64,000 bases of DNA from Arcanobacterium haemolyticum. GTDB taxonomy: Bacteria > Actinomycetota > Actinomycetes > Actinomycetales > Actinomycetaceae. The stretch lies in the NCBI GenBank assembly GCA_021532125.1, contig JADYUX010000005.1, positions 62,001 through 126,000 on the forward strand. Direction: 5' to 3'. Under the pieces are notes generated by a model, which saw only the letters and a list, made by a program, of their open reading frames with translations, ran no database searches and was not told where the DNA came from. Below, one piece after another: positions 60,244 through 64,000 of this stretch (within the stretch, counting starts at the first letter, position 1; each line of letters opens with the position of its first letter). A program made the position numbers and the translations under genes.

Positions 60244-60758
60244 TTACGCTGCCTCGGCTACGGCTCTCACATGTCGCGTGTCAGCAAGCAATTCCATCCC
60301 CCCGCTCGACGCGGGAATGAACCCAGCAATTTCGGTGATTTCGCGGACAGAATCCACTGCTCCATGCCATGAAATTTCAGTTTTCACGGGGGTCACACTC
60401 CCATGGAACAGCGCCGTCAGCGACACCCGAATTCCTGGTTATCAGCTCCTTCCATAATCTCGTCGAGGGAATCACAGCGAAATTGAACTCCATCCCCAGC
60501 GTCGATACAGACAACTTCATCGATGAAGTTCTTAATCGCAAGAGGCTCGATTGGTAGACCAAACATCGTCGTATCAATACCCCGCGTTGTCCGGACGTCG
60601 ATGCCAACGAGATACGAGACGAGCATCCCGCCTTCAAGAATGAATCTATCTTTGCAGCGCGACCTCGACACTCACTCAAGAAACCGCTCCATCATAAAAA
60701 CTCGGAGAAGAGCCTCGGATCAACACTTCAAGCCTATTACCGCATGTCGTGTGGACAT
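60244..60758 (-). pseudogene. AbiEii/AbiGii-type nucleotidyltransferase toxin, decayed
   Basis: The minus strand encodes recognisable AbiEii pieces in order. MSTRHAVIGLKC is followed by a stop, then SEALLRVFMMERFLE and a second stop (TGA), then VSRSRCKDRFILEGGMLVSY with LVGIDVRTTRGIDTT, and FIDEVVCIDAGDGVQFRCDSLDEI up to about 60420. A frameshift follows and the frame continues as RVSLTALFHGSVTPVKTEIS to a stop at 60244. The family's GG...RxTxDxD nucleotidyltransferase core has degenerated (RTTRGIDTT instead of RTTxDxD), and the C-terminal half is missing. This would have been the toxin of a type IV toxin-antitoxin/phage-abortive system. No AbiEi antitoxin gene is found upstream. Confidence 0.7.
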
Positions 60759-60784
60759 TCTTGGGGTCAGTGAGACCGATATAG

Positions 60785-61147
60785 AAGAAGTCCTCAACGC
60801 GGCGAGCCCGCCAGCCCGAAAGTGAGGAAGAGAAAGCCGAAGCAGAAGACGTGGCAGCATATGGCCTCTCTGCACTCCCGCAAGATGGCGGATGGGCTAT
60901 GGCCGCAAACATGACGAAGGAAGTCCTCAAAGAGAAGCTAGCGAATAATGGCAGGAAAGTACGCCGTGTTGTCGCCAAGTTAGAAGAACACGGATGGGTG
61001 GAGCGCATCAGGGAAGGGTTCCCCGCTGTGTGGCGGTGGCGACTAAGCGACACCTACCTAGCCACACACGGTGTCCGTACTGTCCGTACAGGAGAAGCGA
61101 CACCGATGCGACATGTATGCCTCACAGCCTCGTGGAGAGTCATCTAG
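60785..61147 (+). pseudogene. C-terminal fragment of a protein with a winged-helix-like end, probably from a mobile element
   Basis: An open frame of 120 codons with no proper start. The part ESEEEKAEAEDVAAYG then MTKEVLKEKLANNGRKVRRV and VAKLEEHGWVERIREGFPAV looks like a helix-turn-helix/winged-helix module at the end of a larger protein, as in replication or primase-like proteins of integrated elements. After about residue 90 the sequence looks random. I cannot name the family. It runs opposite to the AbiEii remnant and abuts it, consistent with decayed accessory DNA. Confidence 0.4.
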
Positions 61148-61286
61148 GGGAGGGTGCCCGATACGGGGTTTGAGAGCCACTTCAGGTGCAGGGCTATTAT
61201 CTCCCTACATTCTCGTTGCAGTCCCTACTTTTGGAGGGACTGTGGGTCTGGTGTGTGCTCGCGGTGGGCTGTTAGGCTGGTGTTAC

Positions 61287-61356
61287 TGGAGGAGCGGCCC
61301 CAGGACGGTCTTGAAAAAATAGGCCCCGGAAGTCCCAGAGAAACCCCGCTCCTCCA
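61287..61356. other. Long stem-loop, possible structured RNA or decayed element end
   Basis: TGGAGGAGCGG (61287-61297) is the perfect complement of 61346-61356, enclosing 48 bases that include CCCCGGAAGTCCC and a short A-run. Followed by CTTCTTTT, so the plus-strand RNA would look like a terminated hairpin. I cannot match it to a known RNA. Confidence 0.35.
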
Positions 61357-61456
61357 TCTTCTTTTAAGTGGCATCTCACCACTAGGTGCTTCAAACACAC
61401 CACACAACCCACGTTCTAGCCGCGTCGTATCGTGGCTGTTTTCGGCTTTATGCCGG

Positions 61457-61771
61457 ATGTCCTCACGCCATACAAGACCCGCATGGGACGAATGCTCTAG
61501 TACTCCCTATCAAGACCGGGATGCTCTCGCTATCGTCGAATCCCTGGATTACGGCGCAAGGACTGAAGTAACAATTGTCATTGGTGCGCCAGCGGCCACA
61601 TGGGACTTGTACACGCTAACCATGACAGGTAGGCATTGGGACGCGCACCGTGTGCAGTCGTTCGCCTATCAAAGCGCACAGGATGCAGCTAAGACCGTCG
61701 TGAAGGACGCAAACAACCTCATGGAAACCTGGTATGCGTCACGGCGCGAGAGGGCACAGCAAACCGAATAA
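61457..61771 (+). CDS. Small unrecognised protein
   Basis: The last 85 codons of this frame look like real coding sequence with a plausible alternating pattern: DALAIVESLDYGARTEVTIV, WDLYTLTMTGRHWDAHRVQS, then a helix AQDAAKTVVKDANNLMETWYASRRE. The start is uncertain; this ATG has no clear ribosome site and the 100 codons before it in the same frame look non-coding. Family unknown. In the accessory region between hrpA and tRNA-Ser, so an element-borne gene or remnant. Confidence 0.4.
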   Translation: MSSRHTRPAWDECSSTPYQDRDALAIVESLDYGARTEVTIVIGAPAATWDLYTLTMTGRHWDAHRVQSFAYQSAQDAAKTVVKDANNLMETWYASRRERAQQTE

Positions 61772-62152
61772 ACAACTCTAAGAGAAGCCAATGAAGTTGA
61801 GACGGTTAGAAGCCTGTGTCATTACACGACACACATAGAGTTTTCTACCGTCCCTATTTTGATGTGTCCGCGAGAGTTCGCGGCGCATGGGGGAGTACTC
61901 CCTTCAACGTCAAAACATGCTACCGCCGGGTAGCAGCTCCCGGCATGCGAACGGCGAAAAAGTTTAGAACCCTCAAAACAGGGAGGACGGCTACAAACGT
62001 CAAGGCATTGCCGTAACAGCATGCCCGCAGTGGGGGCATGCCCCTCTCCCCGGTATCGCCAGCACCCCATGCCGCCAGCGAAATATCTCCCCGTTTATTT
62101 TCTTTCCACGTCGAAGTTGTTTTTGAGCGGTATGCATTGGGTATGCAACGAC
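61772..62152. other. Intergenic accessory stretch
   Basis: About 380 bp without a convincing gene. It contains a TGTGTC/GACACA inverted repeat (61818-61835 region) and an 8-bp hairpin GCATGCCC/GGGCATGC (62019-62041). A 66-codon plus-strand frame here has no ribosome site or recognisable features. Confidence 0.4.
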
Positions 62153-62199
62153 ATAAAACAAACCCCCAGCCGAGCTTTTTCAGCTCTGACCAGGGGTTT
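62153..62199 (-). terminator. Terminator of tRNA-Ser
   Basis: On the minus strand AAACCCC (62199-62193) pairs with GGGGTTT (62166-62160), with inner AGAGCT/AGCTC pairing, followed by GTTTTATG. It starts 4 bp after the tRNA 3' end. Confidence 0.75.
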
Positions 62200-62202
62200 C
62201 AC

Positions 62203-62291
62203 TGGCGGTAGCGGCGGGATTTGAACCCGCGGTGGCTATTAACCACACAGCATTTCGAGTGCTGCACCTTCGGCCGCTCGGACACGCTACC
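62203..62291 (-). tRNA. tRNA-Ser (anticodon CGA)
   Basis: 89 bases. Acceptor stem GGTAGCG pairs with CGCTACC, discriminator G, and an encoded CCA end. Anticodon loop CTCGAAA gives CGA, reading UCG. A long variable arm (GTGTGGTTAATAGCCAC) and T arm GCGGGTTCAAATCCCGC are typical of class II tRNA-Ser. Lies downstream of tadA on the same strand and beside the decayed accessory segment, a common integration setting. Confidence 0.95.
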
Positions 62292-62348
62292 GCCGATAAT
62301 CGTACAGAACCACCAGCATTAACGCGAATCACAAAGAGCGTGAGATGG

Positions 62349-62795
62349 CTAACGTCCGAAGAATGTTCGTAGCTGGCGAGCACATTCGTCGTCGTTAATT
62401 CCGCCAATAACCTCGACTTGATGGTTGAGCCGCGAGTCGCGAAGCACGTCACGTACGGAGCCGGCGGCGCCAGCTTTGTCGTCCCATGCCCCAAAAACAA
62501 CGCGCCGCAAACGCGCCGCGACAATCGCCCCCGCACACATCGTGCACGGCTCAAGCGTCACATAAAGATCGCAGCCCTCCAGACGCCAATCCCCAAGCCG
62601 CTTTGCCGCCTCCCGCAGTGCCATGATCTCCGCATGTCCGGCAGGATCCTTGTCTAGTTCGCGGGTGTTCCACCCTTCGCCCACAACCTCGTCGTCCCTG
62701 ACAACAATCGCCCCCACCGGCACGTCACCAGCAGCAGACGCGCGCTCCGCGAGCATCATCGCCCGCTTAATCCACTGCCGCTCACTCTCCAACAT
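62349..62795 (-). CDS. tadA: tRNA-specific adenosine deaminase
   Basis: Deaminates A34 to inosine in tRNA-Arg(ACG), allowing CGU/CGC/CGA decoding. 148 residues with the zinc/catalytic site H54-A-E56 ([13 protein letters not shown]) and PCTMC (C84, C87), plus VPVGAIVV near the N-terminus. Length standard. Followed on the same strand by tRNA-Ser and divergent from upp, a common actinobacterial arrangement. Confidence 0.93.
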   Translation of the reverse strand: MLESERQWIKRAMMLAERASAAGDVPVGAIVVRDDEVVGEGWNTRELDKDPAGHAEIMALREAAKRLGDWRLEGCDLYVTLEPCTMCAGAIVAARLRRVVFGAWDDKAGAAGSVRDVLRDSRLNHQVEVIGGINDDECARQLRTFFGR

Positions 62796-63008
62796 GTGGC
62801 CCGCCTTATCGTCACCTTGCGTAACCGCTGGGATTTCAACCCGCAGCTACATCGCGTCGTCATTCAAGATTCTCATGTACCCGGCTTTGCCGTTCATTCA
62901 GTCTGGCACACTCTATGCGACACTACAGTGGACAAACATCGCCACATAACATCAATCCCACACCTTCCACCCCGGGATTCCTCCCTCACACGCTGGTACA
63001 TTGGAACC

Positions 63009-63647
63009 ATGCGCACTCAGGTCATTGAACATCCACTCGTTGCACACAAACTCACCCTTCTTCGCGACGCTCGCACACCATCGCCGGTGTTCCGCCAGCT
63101 CGTCGACGAACTCGTCACTCTCCTCGCCTACGAAGCCACACGTGACGTCCGCACCGAATCTGTCGAAATCACTACGCCGGTCGCGGCAACTGTTGGCACA
63201 AAGCTCGCCGAACCTCGCCCGATCGTCGTCCCGATCCTCCGTGCTGGCCTTGGAATGCTTGAAGGAATGTCGAAGCTGCTTCCCTCCGCCGAGATTGGTT
63301 TCCTCGGTATGAAGCGCGACGAGACCACATTCGAAGCAATCACCTACGCAAACCGCCTCCCGGAAGACCTGTCAGGCCGCCAGTGCTACGTGCTTGATCC
63401 GATGCTCGCCACCGGTCACACCCTTATCGCTTCGGTCGATTACCTCCTTGAGCGTGGCGCCCGCGACGTGACGTGCGTGTGCATCCTCGCTGCTCCGGAA
63501 GGCCTTGAAAACCTCCAAAAGGCCATTGGCGATCGCGCCGATGTCCAGATCGTCGTCGCCGCCGTCGACGACCACCTCAACGAGCACGGTTACATCGTCC
63601 CCGGTTTGGGTGACGCAGGCGATCGCCTCTACGGCGTCATCGACTGA
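63009..63647 (+). CDS. upp: Uracil phosphoribosyltransferase
   Basis: Salvages uracil with PRPP to UMP. 212 residues: [35 protein letters not shown], the PRPP-binding DPMLATGHT (130-138), and [15 protein letters not shown] at the C-terminus. I start at MRTQVIEHP, eight bases after TTGGA; the frame is open to 62796 but those residues lie in the divergent promoter shared with tadA. A terminator hairpin follows. Confidence 0.95.
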   Translation: MRTQVIEHPLVAHKLTLLRDARTPSPVFRQLVDELVTLLAYEATRDVRTESVEITTPVAATVGTKLAEPRPIVVPILRAGLGMLEGMSKLLPSAEIGFLGMKRDETTFEAITYANRLPEDLSGRQCYVLDPMLATGHTLIASVDYLLERGARDVTCVCILAAPEGLENLQKAIGDRADVQIVVAAVDDHLNEHGYIVPGLGDAGDRLYGVID

Positions 63648-63663
63648 CCTTCATCAAGATGTG

Positions 63664-63697
63664 GTGGGCACCCGGCAACATACTGTCGGGTGCCCAC
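63664..63697 (+). terminator. Terminator after upp
   Basis: GTGGGCACCCG pairs perfectly with CGGGTGCCCAC over a 12-base loop, 16 bp after the upp stop. No T tract. Confidence 0.7.
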
Positions 63698-64000
63698 TGC
63701 GTTGTGGCCCACCACGTCGCTCTTACCGCGGACGCCGAGCCAGCGCCCATCATTCCGCGAGCCACCATTTCGTCGTCCCAACCCGTCCGACGCATGGAAC
63801 ACCGGCGCGCACTGCCGCTCCGTTTCGCCACCTTTCCCCGTTTCACGACATTTCACGACGTTTCGCTACGGTTCTCCTGTTTCCCTGTCTCTCCTGTCGC
63901 AGTGAACGCCGGATTTCCAGACCGGCAAGCTGCGCCAGCACGGAGTAACGTGCGCCAGCAGAGCCAAGAGGCACGCACCAACGAGTGCCAAGTATCATCC
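63698..64000. other. Window end without a recognised gene
   Basis: I see no gene in the last 300 bp. The only structure is repeat copy F near the end; short TTTCACGACRTTTC direct repeats occur around 63840-63866. Confidence 0.45.
63903..63965. repeat. Dispersed intergenic hairpin repeat, copy F
   Basis: Read on the minus strand: TGGCGCACGTTACTCCG, then CTGGCGCAGCTTGCCGGTC, then ATCCGGCGTTCACT. This aligns unit by unit with copy E (55181) in the reverse orientation. Confidence 0.6.

Noticed and set aside
61287-61356. Signal recognition particle RNA
   Set aside because: It has a GGAA in a hairpin context, but the conserved helix 8 asymmetric loop sequence is missing and the overall fold does not match.
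61154-61456. Longer start for the small accessory-region protein
   Set aside because: The added 100 residues are rich in Ser/Arg/Cys without pattern and cross the stem-loop at 61287; not credible coding sequence.
61816-62016. 66-codon plus-strand ORF before the tRNA terminator
   Set aside because: No ribosome site, no motif, and basic residues spread as in random sequence.
60101-62202. A second copy of the tRNA-Ser 3' end as an attachment-site scar
   Set aside because: I looked for repeats of the T arm and acceptor end in the accessory stretch and found none; the element boundary on the hrpA side remains undefined.

Overview
The window looks like chromosomal DNA of a high-GC Gram-positive bacterium (Actinomycetota). 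I favour an animal-associated member of the Actinomycetaceae (Arcanobacterium/Trueperella/Actinomyces-like); this is inference. The evidence is the carD-ispD-ispF / cysS-rlmB neighbourhood, a senX3-regX3/phoU/gpmA cluster, actinobacterial-style lipoproteins, and a sialic acid locus of the corynebacterial sia/nan type. Most genes have good ribosome binding sites or ATGA-type overlaps, and few stretches lack a gene.

Layout. 0-9 kb: end of a LytR_C membrane protein, an ASCH protein, then a minus-strand series cysS-rlmB-unknown. A UMF1-type transporter splits this from carD-ispD-ispF. 8.6-14 kb: phosphate control (senX3-regX3 facing phoU across a shared PHO box), a nucleoside hydrolase, a worn-out type I-E-like CRISPR array with no cas genes, and gpmA. 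14-16.4 kb: an Agr-like two-component pair (LytTR regulator and GHKL kinase) with no visible peptide or AgrB gene. 16.4-27.6 kb: a glycoside locus with a GT2 glycosyltransferase, a GtrA-like membrane protein, three GH3 enzymes (cytoplasmic, lipoprotein, and membrane-anchored with permuted domains) and a small lipoprotein. The permuted GH3 carries a frameshift near its 3' end. 27.8-30.3 kb: two paralogous single-pass membrane proteins of unknown role.

30.5-38 kb: a sugar-acid cluster around an IclR regulator (gluconokinase, a beta-hydroxyacid dehydrogenase, a D-2-hydroxyacid dehydrogenase, an MHS-family symporter, a short-chain dehydrogenase and a FAH-family hydrolase). Two near-identical operator candidates sit before the dehydrogenase and the symporter. 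38-45.5 kb: a PD-(D/E)XK-like protein, a DHA2 drug efflux pump with its TetR repressor and operator, galE, a small membrane protein, a flavin monooxygenase and a SprT-like metalloprotein. 45.5-55 kb: a complete sialic acid uptake and degradation set: nanR, a four-domain ABC importer with one permease-ATPase fusion, nanA, nanK and nanE. Together these import N-acetylneuraminate, split it to ManNAc and pyruvate, phosphorylate ManNAc and epimerise it to GlcNAc-6-P; nagA/nagB must lie elsewhere.

55.4-64 kb: a very long HrpA helicase; then about 2 kb of decayed accessory DNA (an AbiEii toxin pseudogene with two stops and a frameshift, a fragment of a helix-rich protein, and a small unknown ORF) ending at tRNA-Ser(CGA); then tadA and upp. 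Small intergenic repeats recur through the window: a dispersed hairpin-forming element (6.6, 17.7, 55.2 and 63.9 kb), a 43-bp pair (31.1 and 37.0 kb), and several short tandem arrays.
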